Source: Lucinisca nassula (lineage: Eukaryota; Mollusca; Bivalvia; Lucinida; Lucinidae). Taken from it: 64,000 nucleotides of DNA. The stretch covers positions 69,593,659-69,657,658 of the forward strand of contig OY757010.1 of NCBI GenBank assembly GCA_963580285.1, in the 5' to 3' direction. Below are positions 39,873-50,827 of the stretch, in pieces. The notes below the pieces were generated by a model that worked only from the letters and a program-made list of their open reading frames with translations, had not been told where the DNA came from and searched no databases. Position numbers and translations under genes: made by a program. Within the stretch, counting starts at the first letter, position 1, and each line of letters starts with the position of its first letter.

Positions 39873-40090
39873 AATACTTTAAACCCAAAATGCCGGTCAG
39901 CGAGCATAGCTCGCCATATGCACAAATAGGGCGTTTAGCCCTCCTGATCAGCCGATTTATTGCATTGATGTGACGTCAGACGCCCGTGCGGGTACGTTAA
40001 ATCTCAAATCAAACAAATAAAGATCGACTTCGAATTAGGCATGGTAAACCAGTTATCTATGTTCGATCCAAGTAGTTTCTAGCACAAAAA

Positions 40091-40150
40091 AGCGGGCCAA
40101 CTTTGGGCCGATAGCAATCGTATTGCTATCGGCCCAACGTTGGCCCGGCA
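40091..40150. repeat. Long hairpin, about 27-bp arms
   Basis: gcgggccaactttgggccga, tagcaat, then attgctatcggcccaacgtt, ggcccgg: nearly perfect inverted repeat with a 3-base loop. It resembles the core of a miniature element. Confidence 0.8.
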
Positions 40151-40742
40151 TCCTTTGCAGGCAGTTTTTGCTCACGTGCAAGACCATTACCTTGCCTATT
40201 AAAATGATAAAGCTGCTCAGACGTCCCTGTATACCAGTAAATTTGTCAAAAACTTATCTTAACTAGCTCTTGACAATAACCAATCTGTCCATAAAACCAA
40301 TATCATGAATCTAGAAAGACATTTTAATTTTCCGCCTGAAAATTTTAAGGCAATATAAGTCAATTGGTAGCAAAGCTTGTACTCGTTTTTATCTATTTAT
40401 TGACGTCTCACACGTCAATTATAATCGAAATGGACACCCTACTGGACATCCGCTTTGTTTCAAACAAAACACGTATTTGAAAACAAGAGTATCATGAGGC
40501 ACTGAATCGCTCACAGGCGTTCGAATCCCATCCCGAACCCTCATACCAGTAATCCAAATGTCGGAATGAAATTCTGGTCCTAACAGACCAAAGAGACTAT
40601 ACACAACTGTACCTGATTATCGTTCCAGTATATTTTTCATCTTAAAATTTCGTGTGTATTTTTTTTTCAGTGGTAAAGTTTACAATGTATTTGTTTTGGT
40701 GTGTTATTGTAATGTGAGGTCTAACATATTCAGATACAGTAA

Positions 40743-41020
40743 ACATTACGAAAACACGCATATTCAAATACATTGTAATTTTTACCGCCGCAAAAACCAA
40801 AATTTTCAGATGAAAAAATGTGATATTTTCTTATTTCTGCTCGAAATATAGATTGTGGGTATTCGTTAGAACCGCCTCACCGAGGCGGTTCTAACGAGTA
40901 CCCACAATCTATATTTTAGAGCAGAAATAAGAAAATAATGTTTACCCCTATAAACCCCAGTTTTACTATATAAAAGTGGTGTTCAAGGGGGTCAAAGTTA
41001 TATAGGCGTGTTTTCGTGAT
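40743..41020. mobile_element. Family-S miniature element, best copy
   Basis: TIRs cattacgaaaacacgcatat / ataggcgtgttttcgtgatg. The centre is a near-perfect palindrome from 40840 to 40925 whose arms read gattgtgggtattcgttaga and, on the other side, gaggcggttctaacgagtac. Uninterrupted and the clearest member. Confidence 0.9.
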
Positions 41021-41089
41021 GAGATGAGATGCTATGCTGGCTTTGCCTGGAGTATATTGGACCAAATATAGATTTTGTCCTTACACAAT

Positions 41090-41665
41090 TTTACCGCCAA
41101 AAATATATATACGTAAGTTTTAAGATGATAAATTGAGACATTTTTCTTCATAATTTCTACTCAAAATATGAATTAAGGGTAGACGCCAGAACTGCCTCAC
41201 CGAGGAGGTTTTAACGAGTTCCAACAATCTACTTTTAGTGCTTTGTTTGATTTGAGGTTTAACGTCCCCGTCAACACTGTAAAGGTCATTTTGGAGAAGT
41301 TGCTTCCAATTTTGTGGGACATTTACCCGACATTGAGTTGAAATGACATCTCAAGCCCTGTCGCCCAATGAAACCAATAGGGTGTATTAGCATGGACGGT
41401 CCGTCTCGCACCGCGGTTCTTCGACAGGCTTAGATCCACTAAGCGGTTTACCAATACTAGTGTGCGGGCCGGATTCAGCTCTGCGTGGAAGCATTGTGCA
41501 GCCCATATATTTCTTCAAGCCCCTATGGGCGGCGGCCTCTATTTTTAGTGCAAAAATAAGATAAATATAACGGGTTAACCCTGTAAACTCCAGTTTTATA
41601 CATGTAAAAAGTGGGGTTCAAGGGGGTCAGAATTGTGTAGGCATGTTTTCGCAATGATTCAATCC
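41090..41665. mobile_element. Family-S element split by SINE-A
   Basis: Left part 41090-41233 (core gccagaactgcctcaccgag), right part 41538-41665 (tgcaaaaataagataaatat to tgtaggcatgttttcgcaat). Confidence 0.8.
41234..41537 (-). mobile_element. SINE-A copy 13 inside a family-S element
   Basis: Complete copy flanked by TTTTAGTGC-like direct repeats. The interrupted sequence (41090-41233 and 41538-41665) is one family-S miniature element, so the SINE inserted later. Confidence 0.88.
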
Positions 41666-41872
41666 ATAAGAGTAATCAAAACGCGAAAAGGCACTGAAAT
41701 GACAGATTCTGTGGAAAATTCAGATTTACTTTCTTTAGTGATAAGGACAATGGCGCTGGAGTGCTGATGTTTAGTTTGGTTCACAAAACTGAAGTGAATC
41801 GGCTGTTATATACTTTCATCATAATTTTGCTTGCACATTATAGATAATACAACATGCAAATGACTACCTAGC

Positions 41873-41978
41873 AGGCACACGTCGCTAGGGCATCGTCAAA
41901 TCAACGTCGATACAACGTCATGACGTTGCACCGACGTTGATGTGACGTCACAATTACGTCACGTGCCTGCTGGGATAG
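41873..41978. mobile_element. Short TIR miniature element
   Basis: Ends agcaggcacacgtcgc and gtgacgtgcctgctgg are inverted. The interior holds repeated aacgtcatgacgttg and cgacgttgatgtgacgtcac motifs. Related fragments occur at about 11945-12010. Confidence 0.7.
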
Positions 41979-41979
41979 T

Positions 41980-43010
41980 TGCAAGTTTTATGACAACACA
42001 AAGCATAGACGCAACTTTCTTGTAAAAGCTTACACTTGTTGACTGAGATGAGTTTCGCGGCTCAGTCAAGAACCTGCCTTATGTCGTGCGCTACAATAAA
42101 GAAAAACACTTTTTGTGCGATGTTTGAAGTTTTGCGGCATGTGACTAATTATTTATCACCACATCGTGCTTACATATTCAGTTATTCAGACCTACAACAG
42201 AATTGGACAGTGATAACTGTTAGGAGTATATTATTGCTGGCTTGCTACCGTACGGTGAAGTTTCTAGCGTCACGTACTTCGCATTTAATTAGGTCATGTA
42301 AGTGTTATGAGTTTGTACCCTTTCAGCCCTTTTTTTGCCAAGTACAGATACCTACAGATGCAAACAGTGTAGAACCTGGTGAGATGGCTCATAATGATAC
42401 ATCGCATTCTGTTCTACAAATTCAGTGACTGAAGAGTGAACTTGAGAAACTCGTGGGTGGAAGGGGTAAAATCTTAACCTGACCATTTTGAAATGTAGCA
42501 GAGGCCATTTCATCTTTTTTTCACCCTTCTTTCTCTTAAATTGCGACATAAACTTCATATTTCTTACGATTCATCTGCAGGCCGCTGATTCAAATGAAAT
42601 CCAATCACTGAAAAATAAGATAAAAATGTAAATTCGTCTGCTTCATGTTTTGTATGGCGCTTTAAAGATAACTAACACGTTCATTGTTCGTTTTACGAAA
42701 GACATGTGTCGTCTGATCTTTCATGGAACTTTTTCAACTACAGTTGTCGCCAAACCCGTCGCATGATGCAGCTGAATCGTAAGATAAAATCGTCAAGTCG
42801 TCTGCTTCAAAAGTTTGTATTACGCTTACAGGATAACTAATACGCGTGTGCAGTTTTGATTACTGCGCCAAACCGGACTACATTTTGTGCGGACTCATAT
42901 TTCTATGGCTGTCAAAGCCGGAAGAACTGAAGCCTGAATTACTTTAAACGTATAGCACCGCAAGAATAGACAGATAGAATCTGTCATTAAAAACAAATGG
43001 CTGAATATGA
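41980..43010. other. Intergenic, one 130-codon ORF without support
   Basis: The plus ORF 42036-42428 has no domain and its end runs into a decayed core-palindrome fragment (atgcaaacagtgtagaacct), so I do not call it a gene. Confidence 0.45.
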
Positions 43011-43252
43011 GCCGGGGCACAGCATTTCCTACAATTTACATGTGCGCCCAGCGAAGACTTAGATCAGCCTGCGTATCCGTACAGTCTGATCAGAGTCTTC
43101 GTTGTGCGCTCTAAGGATAGCTTAGCTTCATGCAGCAAGAGAAGGCACTGATCAGATAATGTCTCTGATCAGATTATGTAGATACGCAGGCTGATCTGAT
43201 TCTTCGCTGGGCGCACATTATAATTGTAGGAAATGCTGTGTTCCGGCTCGTA
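43011..43252. mobile_element. TIR miniature element with about 65-bp inverted ends
   Basis: Left gagccggggcacagcatttc, atgtgcgcccagcgaaga, gcctgcgtatc; right gatacgcaggctgatctgat, ttcttcgctgggcgcaca and aaatgctgtgttccggctc. The inside repeats tctgatcagagtctt / cactgatcagataatg. Confidence 0.87.
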
Positions 43253-44540
43253 TGTTAACGTTGTCAGCTGCATTTCAAACACTTTTTTCCACACAGGCAA
43301 TTACAGTGTACTCCTGGCAGTCTGATCTGGGTCCACACTGTCTGCAACAATGACTTTTAAAAAGTGACCAGCAGACGACAAAGCAGACGACAACTGCTTG
43401 GCATCTAACATGTTATCTAAGTGACAAGTAACTTCAATCTTCAGGGCTGTTTGTAGGTTTGAGGGTATTTAACCCTTTTTGTTCTTTATTTGTGCATGTA
43501 TACATACAGGTATAAATGCATGTATATATGCAGGATTGTATTGTGCGGCATGAGGTGGAGATATTTTAAAAGCTTTTGTAGACAGTGAAAGCCTTGATCA
43601 GGCCTCTGCGGCCTCTAGTCCTGGTCTCTGCTTTTGGTAGTGTACAATTTCGGGGTGTTCCTGTATAAGATGGGGTAAAATTCCTTTCAACTGTTAGACC
43701 ATCCTCTCTTTCCTGAAGCAAAAGCATTTTAAAAGGAATATGTCAACGGTATGACAGCTGTATCTATTGATATTAAACTGGGTAGAAAATTTCTATCTCC
43801 TGTTAATAAGAAAATGACATTAGATCTTTTGTGTCTATCTACAGCAGTTAAGAAACTGGTACTTAACTTCAAGTGACCCCTTTCACAGACAGAAAACCAG
43901 TAAGTTTCTTTATTTGTGGGTGACATACGGCCATCATGTCTTTGGATGTTTGCACTAGAGGTTTGCTAATTTAGTGTTAAGATGCCAATCACAGCAATTG
44001 TCGCCTGCTTTGTTGTCTGCTGGTTACTTTCAGGCCTGTATGATTTTTTTTTGTTTGTTTGATTTGAGGTTTAACGTCCCCGTCAACACTGTAAAGGTCA
44101 TTTTGGAGACGTTGCTTCCAATTTTGTGGGACTTTTACCCGACATTGATATGAACTGACTGCTCAAGCCCTGTCGCCCAATGAAACCAATAGGGTTTATT
44201 AGCATGGACGGTCCGTCTCGCACCTATGGGGTGCCGTTTTACTATTTAATCCGTATTTATAGATATCCATAAATCGAATTATAGTTATCCATAATACGAT
44301 TTATGGCTATCCATAAATGAGCCGAATAATGGATATCCATAATTCGAATTATGGGTATCCATAAATCGAATTATGGATATCCATAATTCGATTAATGGAT
44401 ATCATTAATTCAGATCGATATCCTTAATTCGATTTATGGATATCCATTATTCCTCTGAATTATGGATACCCATAATTCGAATTATGGATATCCATAATTC
44501 GATTTATGGATATCCATAAATCACCGCCAAAGCTTTTGGT

Positions 44541-44789
44541 TTAATGGTTTCTCCCTAAAACACGTGATTGTTTATTGTAAAAATCTTCAAAATCTTCAAG
44601 GTCTTCATCATCGCTGGAAGATGATGGCCGGTCAAAGGGACCTATCTGCCGTGCAGCCTTTTCAGCCCGTAAGGCTTCCAAAGCAACGGACGGCATACGC
44701 TGAACGTCCGCCATGTGTGCAGTTAAATATCGGAACCAGCCGTAAGATCTGGAAATACCGGCCAACGCATCCGGTACTTCTGGAATCAC
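44541..44789 (-). CDS. Short ORF inside the TIR element, function unknown
   Basis: An 82-codon ORF running to a stop just inside the left palindromic array. It includes FRYLTAHMADVQRMPSVALE and an acidic stretch PSSSSDDEDLEDFEDFYNK near its C-terminus. Composition looks protein-like. I do not recognise the family; it may be the C-terminal remnant of the protein that once mobilised the element. The upstream sequence is cut by a SINE-A insertion at 44926. Confidence 0.35.
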   Translation of the reverse strand: MIPEVPDALAGISRSYGWFRYLTAHMADVQRMPSVALEALRAEKAARQIGPFDRPSSSSDDEDLEDFEDFYNKQSRVLGRNH

Positions 44790-44925
44790 CTCTTTGAGGA
44801 CTGAGCACCTTATCGGACGAAAGATTATAATGATCCAAAAGGCAAACCGTGCATGCTTTCTGGAGAAAAATGCACATGGTCGTTATATATAGTATTAACA
44901 TATATCCATATAATACTCTACTTGA

Positions 44926-45235
44926 CGGCCCCCGCCCATCGGGGCCTGAAGAAATAGATGGGCTGCACGATGCTTCCACGCAGAGCTGAAACCGACCCGC
45001 ACACGAGTACTGGTAAACCGCTTAGAGAATCTAAGCCTGTTCAGGCAAAGCGGTACGAGTCGGCCCGTCCATGTTAATAAACCCTATTGGTTCATTGGGG
45101 AGGGGGGGGGGGGGCAGGGCTTGAGAAGTCATTTCATCTCAAGGTCGGGTAAAGGTCAAACAAAATTGGAAGCAACGTCTCCAAAATGCCCTTAACAGTA
45201 TTGACGGGGACGTTAAACCTCAAATCAAACAAAGA
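44926..45235 (+). mobile_element. SINE-A copy 15 nested in the TIR element
   Basis: Complete copy with a 14-bp duplication AATACTCTACTTGA (44912-44925 and 45236-45249). It contains a run of about 16 G near 45098. Confidence 0.93.
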
Positions 45236-45289
45236 AATACTCTACTTGAGATGTATGGAGTACCAGGCAGATTCAGATATATCTCCTGG

Positions 45290-45855
45290 TCCCCGCCCAT
45301 TGGGGCTTGGAGAAAAAGGTTTGGCTGCATGAGCTGAGAGCACTGGTAAACCGTTTAGAAGGTCTAAGTCTGTTCAAACAAAGTCGTGCGAGTCAATGCG
45401 CGACAGGGATTGAGATGTTTGTTTGTTTGTTTGTATTTGAGTTTAACGGCACAGCCAAGGCTACGAAATATAGGTCATTTTTGAGCCGGTCAGTTTACCT
45501 ATCCACACTTTTCCTGGGCAGGCTTATACGTAAGCAGTTAACCAGTACAGTGCACATTCTTTCGCCAGAAACTGACAACTGCCCTTCTTGAATCAGCGGA
45601 AGGGAGAGAATGACTGTAGAAAAGATTTCATGATCAATTTCCAGGAAAGAATGTTGGCGACCCCGGCAGGTATCGAACCCGCTTCCTCCTGATCACCAGT
45701 CAGACGCACATCCGACTGAGCTACCGAAACAGGCGGGATTGAGATGTCATTTAATCTCAACGAAGGCTTAATGACCAACATAATTGGAAGCAACCGTCTC
45801 CAAAATGACCTAAATAATATTGAAGGGGGCGTTAAACCCCTAATCAAACAAAACA
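45290..45855 (+). mobile_element. SINE-A copy 16, diverged, split by a tRNA-headed SINE
   Basis: The two parts 45290-45420 and 45739-45855 make one diverged SINE-A (ggtccccgcccattggggct ... gttaaacccctaatcaaaca). SINE-C interrupts it at 45421-45738. Confidence 0.82.
45421..45738 (-). mobile_element. SINE-C: tRNA-derived SINE
   Basis: On the minus strand the head near 45735-45660 has an A-box-like TAGCTCAGTCGG, a foldable anticodon arm and a B-box-like GGTTCGATACC, followed by a body and a 3' CAAA-type tail. The acceptor stem pairs poorly, so it is a SINE head, not a tRNA gene. GGGATTGAGATGT flanks it directly (13 bp). Confidence 0.88.
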
Positions 45856-46651
45856 TCTCTCCCACACCACTAAGCCTACTCGACATTACCTCCACCTGCA
45901 TCCCGGCTTTTATTACACACCTAAATCGGAAATCTGACGCGAATAGTCGATTTTTTTTTATTTTGTAAAGGGAGCAGTCATTGTTCATTAGGTTTATTTG
46001 CTGAGGAGAATTATGGATATCCATAATTCGATTTATGGATATCCATAAACCAGCCGAATAATGGATATCCATAATTCGAATTAAGGATATCCATAATTCG
46101 AATTATGGATATCCACAATTTGAATTATGGATATCCATACATAATTATGGATATACATAAAAACGGATTAATAGTAAAACGGCGCCCCATACGCACCGCG
46201 GTTCCTGGACAGGCTTAGATCCTCTAAGCGGCTTACCAGTACTAGTGTGCGGGCCGGATTCAGCTCTGCGTGGAAGCATCATGCAGCCCATATATTCCTT
46301 CAGGTCCCTATGGGCGGGGGCCTCAGGCCTCTATGCAAAAAAATGTGTTTGAAATTTTGCAAGAACATAGACATTTTCAGATACGGTTTTTCTTGAACAT
46401 TTCAGGCAATTCAGTTAACTCCTTTTTCATGATTGATAAAATTTTCGTCTTTTTATACATGTACAACCCTTAGGAACATCTGAAAATATGTCGTTTATGT
46501 CGTATGCTGCATCTTCTGGCAAACCTTTCAAACATGTTTTTGCATAAAGGCAAACAGTGTTGTCCCGGATCAGAATGCTCCTACGGGAGATAAGTCTGAT
46601 CTGAGACCACACTGTTTGCAAAGACTTTCAAAGTTACCAGCAGACAAAAAG

Positions 46652-46850
46652 CAGACATTACGAAAACACGCCAATACAAATACATTTTAAAATTTATCGC
46701 CATAAAAACACGATAATTTTTAGATGAAAAATTGTGATATTTTTCTTATTTCTGCTCAAAATATAGATTGTGGGTACTAGTTAGAAACGCCTCATGGAGG
46801 CCGTTCTAGCGAGGACTCACAATCTATATTTTAGAGCAGAGATAAGCTCA
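46652..46850. mobile_element. Family-S element, right end missing
   Basis: cattacgaaaacacgccaat, core tgggtactagttagaaacgc / ggccgttctagcgaggactc; it stops after agagcagagataagctc. Confidence 0.78.
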
Positions 46851-47126
46851 TAGTGCAACGTCCTTCGGCTCGGGACGTTAACTAGAGGCCCTGTTCTGAT
46901 TGTGATTCTGTGTGTAGGGAGAACCATACCCTGTAGGTTAAAGATCCCTACCGTTTGTTTGTTTGTTTAATTTGAGGTTTATCGTCCCCGTCAACACTGT
47001 AAGGGTCATTAAGATCCCTACAGTAATTAGATTATTACTGAGTAGGATTCCATCCTAAAAACCCGGAGTGTATGTAATGTACACCTGTAAGTAATGGTCA
47101 AATGTGAAGAGTCGCCGTAGAAAGAA

Positions 47127-47330
47127 ATGAACTGTCTTCAAACTGGTTTTTCCCTTCATATAAATGACATCTCACAGGAAATTGATTCAGAAATAAGGCT
47201 CTTTACTGATGACTGTGTTTGTTACCGTGAAATAAAAACTACAGAAGATACAGTGAAACTTCAGTATGATATTGACAAATTGGGTAGCTGGGCTAAGAAG
47301 TGGGATGTGCCACCAATAAACAATTCTGAT
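47127..47330 (+). pseudogene. Non-LTR reverse transcriptase remnant
   Basis: The ORF reads LHINDISQEIDSEIRLFTDD followed by CVCYREIKTTEDTVKLQYDI, matching the RT block with the catalytic Y/F-A-D-D box. Here it is F-T-D-D, so the Ala is replaced. No other RT block is nearby and homology ends after WAKKWDV. An isolated, dead fragment. Confidence 0.72.
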
Positions 47331-47481
47331 TCTGGTAAACTGTCGCGAAATGCGTGTCGGTGAACTGTCTTCTTCATTAAAAAGTAACTAAGGGGTGTCA
47401 AGTCTTATCTTTTTCTGTTTGCCAAGGTACCTTTTTTGAGGTGTTTTTTTTCCGTATGCAATGGGTTAAAGAAACATGCTC

Positions 47482-47780
47482 GACCCCGCCCATCGGGGCT
47501 TGAAGAAATAGATGGGCCGCATGATGCTTCCACGCAGAGCTGAAACCGACCCGCACCCGAGTACTGGTAAACCGCATAGAGGATCTAAGCCTGCCCAGAC
47601 AAAGGGGTGGGAGTTGGACCGTCCATGCATATAAACCCTATTGGTTTCATTGGGTGGTAGGGCTTCATATGTCATTTCATCTCAATGTCGGGTAAAAGTC
47701 CCACAAAATTGGAAGCAACGCCTCCAAAATGACCTTCACAGTGTTGACGGGGACGTTAAACCTTAAATCAAACCAAAAAT
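47482..47780 (+). mobile_element. SINE-A copy 17
   Basis: Complete copy with a 14-bp duplication AAAGAAACATGCTC (47468-47481 and 47781-47794). Confidence 0.94.
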
Positions 47781-47804
47781 AAAGAAACATGCTCCATTTA
47801 GGAC

Positions 47805-48065
47805 CATTTTCCCAGCTATGGACCCACCAGAGTTTTCAGTACTTTGATTTCTTAAGCTTTCTTGCCTGTATAGTTCATGTTGCTATGTTATTCTTGCTAA
47901 TTTTAACATTAATCTAATTATTTGCTAAGATTTTTCATGCTCATTTGGGACATTTTCCCAGCTATGAACCCACCAGAGTTTTCAGTACTTTGATTTCTTA
48001 AGCTTTCTTGCCTGTATAGTTCATGTTGCTATATGTTAGTTTTCCTAAGCTATATCTTGTTGCTA
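47805..48065 (+). repeat. Tandem duplication of about 145 bp
   Basis: attttcccagctatg(g/a)acccaccagagttttc, then agtactttgatttcttaagc and ttcttgcctgtatagttcat occurs at 47809 and 47952. A related stretch is seen near the acceptor of the last LIM exon (26885-27000). Confidence 0.85.
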
Positions 48066-48287
48066 TGTACTGGCTAATTTTAACATAAATGTAATTATTT
48101 GGTAAGATGTTTCATGTTCTTAATGTCCATTAAAATCCATTTAGAACTTCTGGACTGGTTATGTTTAATCTATGGTTATTTGATAAATTAGGGATCAAAG
48201 AATAGATTTCCTCCAAGGATATATGAAGCAGTTACTGACAAGCTGGACCATTTAAAAGAGATTACCTTAATTAACTGAATATTCATT

Positions 48288-48535
48288 ACGTAAACACGCC
48301 TATACAAATACATTGTAAACCTTACCGAGGAAAACACGAAAAGTTTAAGATGAAAAATTGTGATTTTTTTTTCTAATTTCTGCTCAAAATAGAGAGGCGG
48401 TTCTAACGAGTGTCCACAATCTATATTTTGGAGCAGAAATTAGGAAAATAAGATTTACTCCTGTAAACACCAGTTTTCCAATATAAAATTGGGGTTCGAT
48501 TGGGGTCAAAATTATATAGGTGTGTTTTCGTGATG
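48288..48535. mobile_element. Family-S element, one core arm deleted
   Basis: cattacgtaaacacgcctat to ataggtgtgttttcgtgatg. The left core arm is lost; gaggcggttctaacgagtgt remains. Confidence 0.8.
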
Positions 48536-48684
48536 AATATACAAGTAAGTGTAAGGAAAAGAAAAATACCATGCTCACATTATTCATTTGGTGAACAGAT
48601 TCATTTTCAGGGAAGAGAACTCTTCATTTATTTCCTTGCTAATGATAGTAGGGATTTACCTGGCCAGAAAAATAAAAAAAAAAT

Positions 48685-48905
48685 GGACACATTGTAGAAT
48701 TGCTGTAATTATTCTAAAATTTGACCAAATTGGTTGTTCATGATCCAGCAAGAAGTCCAAAATGTGCAGATGGAACGACAAACAGTGCAGACCCAGATCA
48801 GATCTCAGAAGCAGACTGACTTGGGTCTGCATAAGCAGTCTGATCAGGGTCTACAGTGTTTGCTTAGGCCCATATGTCCCAATGCTAAAGATTATGATGG
48901 CAGTA
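48685..48905. mobile_element. Family-R palindromic element
   Basis: ttgtagaattgctgtaatta, tgatccagcaagaagtccaa, core gtgcagacccagatcagatc / tgatcagggtctacagtgtt. Confidence 0.75.
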
Positions 48906-49453
48906 CAGCTGTCTCCTTGAAACTAGAAATATTTTTAGAAAACTACACGATGTGGTACATGTATAGTGAAATATGACAAGAATATTCTGAACAAGATGAC
49001 AGATCTGTTTGACCTACATGTTCCAGCCATATAATTATATACTATTTATTACCTAATTACCTGGTAGTTGCCAGTCAGACCTTTCCTTAAACCCTTTAGG
49101 CGGTAGGGCTCGAGCAAATGTCCCACAAAATCAAAGGCAACATATCCAAAATGACCTAAATAGTGCTGACAGGGTTGTAAACCGCAACACAACCAACCAC
49201 AACATAACTTCGCTGCAGTTCCAATAAATTGGGTTTAACAGGTTCAATTGAGATTCAAAAAGGTAAAAATCAGATTATCTGATTACATAATGGCCTTTCA
49301 AAACAAAATTTCACGAGTTATGAGGGAAGGGGTATAGAAATGTCATTTGCATAACGAACGCATGATACTTTCAATGCTACACCTGCCATTCAGATTTTAG
49401 CTGAACTTGATATCTGAGACATTTTTTAATTCTATATCTGATAGCTTATGTTC

Positions 49454-49674
49454 TTAACCCTTTTTGTAAATGGAATCTTCCTCCTTATCTATAGCAGGAG
49501 TCCATTTCAAAATTTATTGGTGTCAAGTTGTGTTTTCTTCAAAATTTATTATGAAAATGACTGAACTTTTAGCAAACAGTGGAGGTCCTGATCAAAGGTT
49601 CTGCGGCCTCTGACCTGAGCCTCCGCTGTTTGCCAGGGTACCCGTTTTGGGGTTTCTTGTACTAAATGGGTTAA
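49454..49674. mobile_element. Family-P element
   Basis: Reverse-orientation copy, ttaaccctttttgtaaatgg to gtactaaatgggttaa; the core is decayed. Confidence 0.82.
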
Positions 49675-49938
49675 GCAAGCAGTGACATGCATGTCTAATT
49701 GGTAAAGTGTGGAATTTAGACAATTTTGAAATGAAACTATAAGTCGAAAAAGTGCCATTTTTGGCTATATTTTGCAGGTTGATTTTGTCTGCCATCAAAC
49801 CACATAGGCAATATTATATATCGTTTTCAAGATCTTGAGAATCAGAAACTATTTAAATTCAACTTCTTTTCTGAGGTATAACAAGGCTCGTTATGACCCT
49901 ACTCAATTGTGCTCTACCCGTGCTCTTACCCAGGTGTG

Positions 49939-50167
49939 TTTGTTTGTTTGATTTGAGGTTTAACGTCCCCGTCAACACTGTACTTTTACCCGACCTTGAG
50001 ATGAAATGACATCTTAAGCCCTGCCGCCAAATGAAGCCAATAGGGTTTATAAGCATGGACCCGACTCGCACTGCTTTGCTCCCCTAAGCGGTTTACCAGT
50101 ACTCGTGTGCGGGTCGGTTTCAGCTCTGCGTGGAAGCATCATGCAGCCCATCTATTTCTTCAAGCTC
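49939..50167 (-). mobile_element. SINE-A copy 18 with internal deletions
   Basis: Flanked by the 14-bp duplication CTTACCCAGGTGTG (49925-49938 and 50168-50181). It lacks the segment around aaaggtcattttggagacgt that other copies have. Confidence 0.93.
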
Positions 50168-50200
50168 CTTACCCAGGTGTGAATAAAATTAAGCTTTTCA

Positions 50201-50416
50201 TTAACCAATTTAGTACCAGGTAGTTGGCAAACAGTGCAGGCCCAGATCAGAAGCCGCAGAACGCGGCGTCTGATCAGGGCATACACTGTTTGCAAAAAGT
50301 CTAGCCATTTTCCAAATAAAAATTGAAGAAAACGCAACCTGACACCCCTAAATTTTGAAATGGACTCCTGCTATATATATAAGGAGGAAGATTCCATTTG
50401 GTACAAAAAGGGTTAA
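50201..50416. mobile_element. Family-P element
   Basis: Forward copy, ttaaccaatttagtaccagg to tggtacaaaaagggttaa, core GAAGCCGC / GCGGCGTC. Confidence 0.85.
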
Positions 50417-50827
50417 AATAAAGGTGTGAGATTATGGACTGCTAGTGTGGACTTCTCTGAATTTGTCACTATGATTTTGTGTCACATTGTACAGAACAAT
50501 GTCCGGTAGATTCACACCAAAAATAATTCAGCTCAATGTTACAAATTAGCATGATGAGGAATACAGTCTTCAAATTGCTGTCGCTGGGTGGGACTGGCCG
50601 TCAAATTTGTCACCAGCCGGTGTAAGGGGAGATAACCAGCTAATCAGTAGGGAATTTTGTCTATTGTTGTATAATGATTTCCCAAGAAAAGAATAGGTCA
50701 CCCATGAAATTTTCTTTGGTCAATCTTAGCGTTTGATTTTTCTTGAGCTATGCCCCAAGACAAGGGCTCAGTAGGGTCCCCTCACGAGCGAAAATATATA
50801 CCCAGTCTTTACACCCATTCAGTATGA

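Larger units (their letters stand above)
44225..46191. mobile_element. TIR element with palindromic subterminal repeats, 6-bp target duplication
   Basis: Terminal inverted repeats read tatggggtgccgttttacta at the left and, reverse-complemented, tatggggcgccgttttacta at the right, extending about 35 bp. CGCACC is duplicated at 44219-44224 and 46192-46197. Inside each end are arrays of ttatggatatccataattcg, which are themselves palindromic (about 44265-44520 and 46010-46160). The centre carries nested SINEs and one short minus-strand ORF. No full transposase is present. Confidence 0.88.
44052..46325 (-). mobile_element. SINE-A copy 14, split by a DNA element
   Basis: The 3' half is at 44052-44224 and the 5' half at 46192-46325. 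The two parts join into one standard SINE-A if the insertion at 44225-46191 and one copy of CGCACC are removed. Compare the intact junction in the copy at 41234 (tcgcaccgcgg). Confidence 0.92.

Noticed and set aside
42036..42428. 130-codon ORF
   Set aside because: No domain, no codon pattern, and its end overlaps a decayed core-palindrome repeat.
45656..45738. tRNA gene on the minus strand
   Set aside because: A- and B-box-like motifs and two arms fold, but the acceptor stem pairs badly and a SINE body with CAAA tail follows, with a target duplication around the whole.
45593..46072. 159-codon minus ORF
   Set aside because: It runs through SINE-C, a SINE-A fragment and the palindromic array of the TIR element; the reading is an accident of repeats.
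47466..47675. Repeated short ORFs of the type MTxQALSPNETNRVYxHGRS
   Set aside because: These appear wherever SINE-A occurs (for example 1090, 37222, 39562, 53241) and reflect the SINE sequence, not a gene family.
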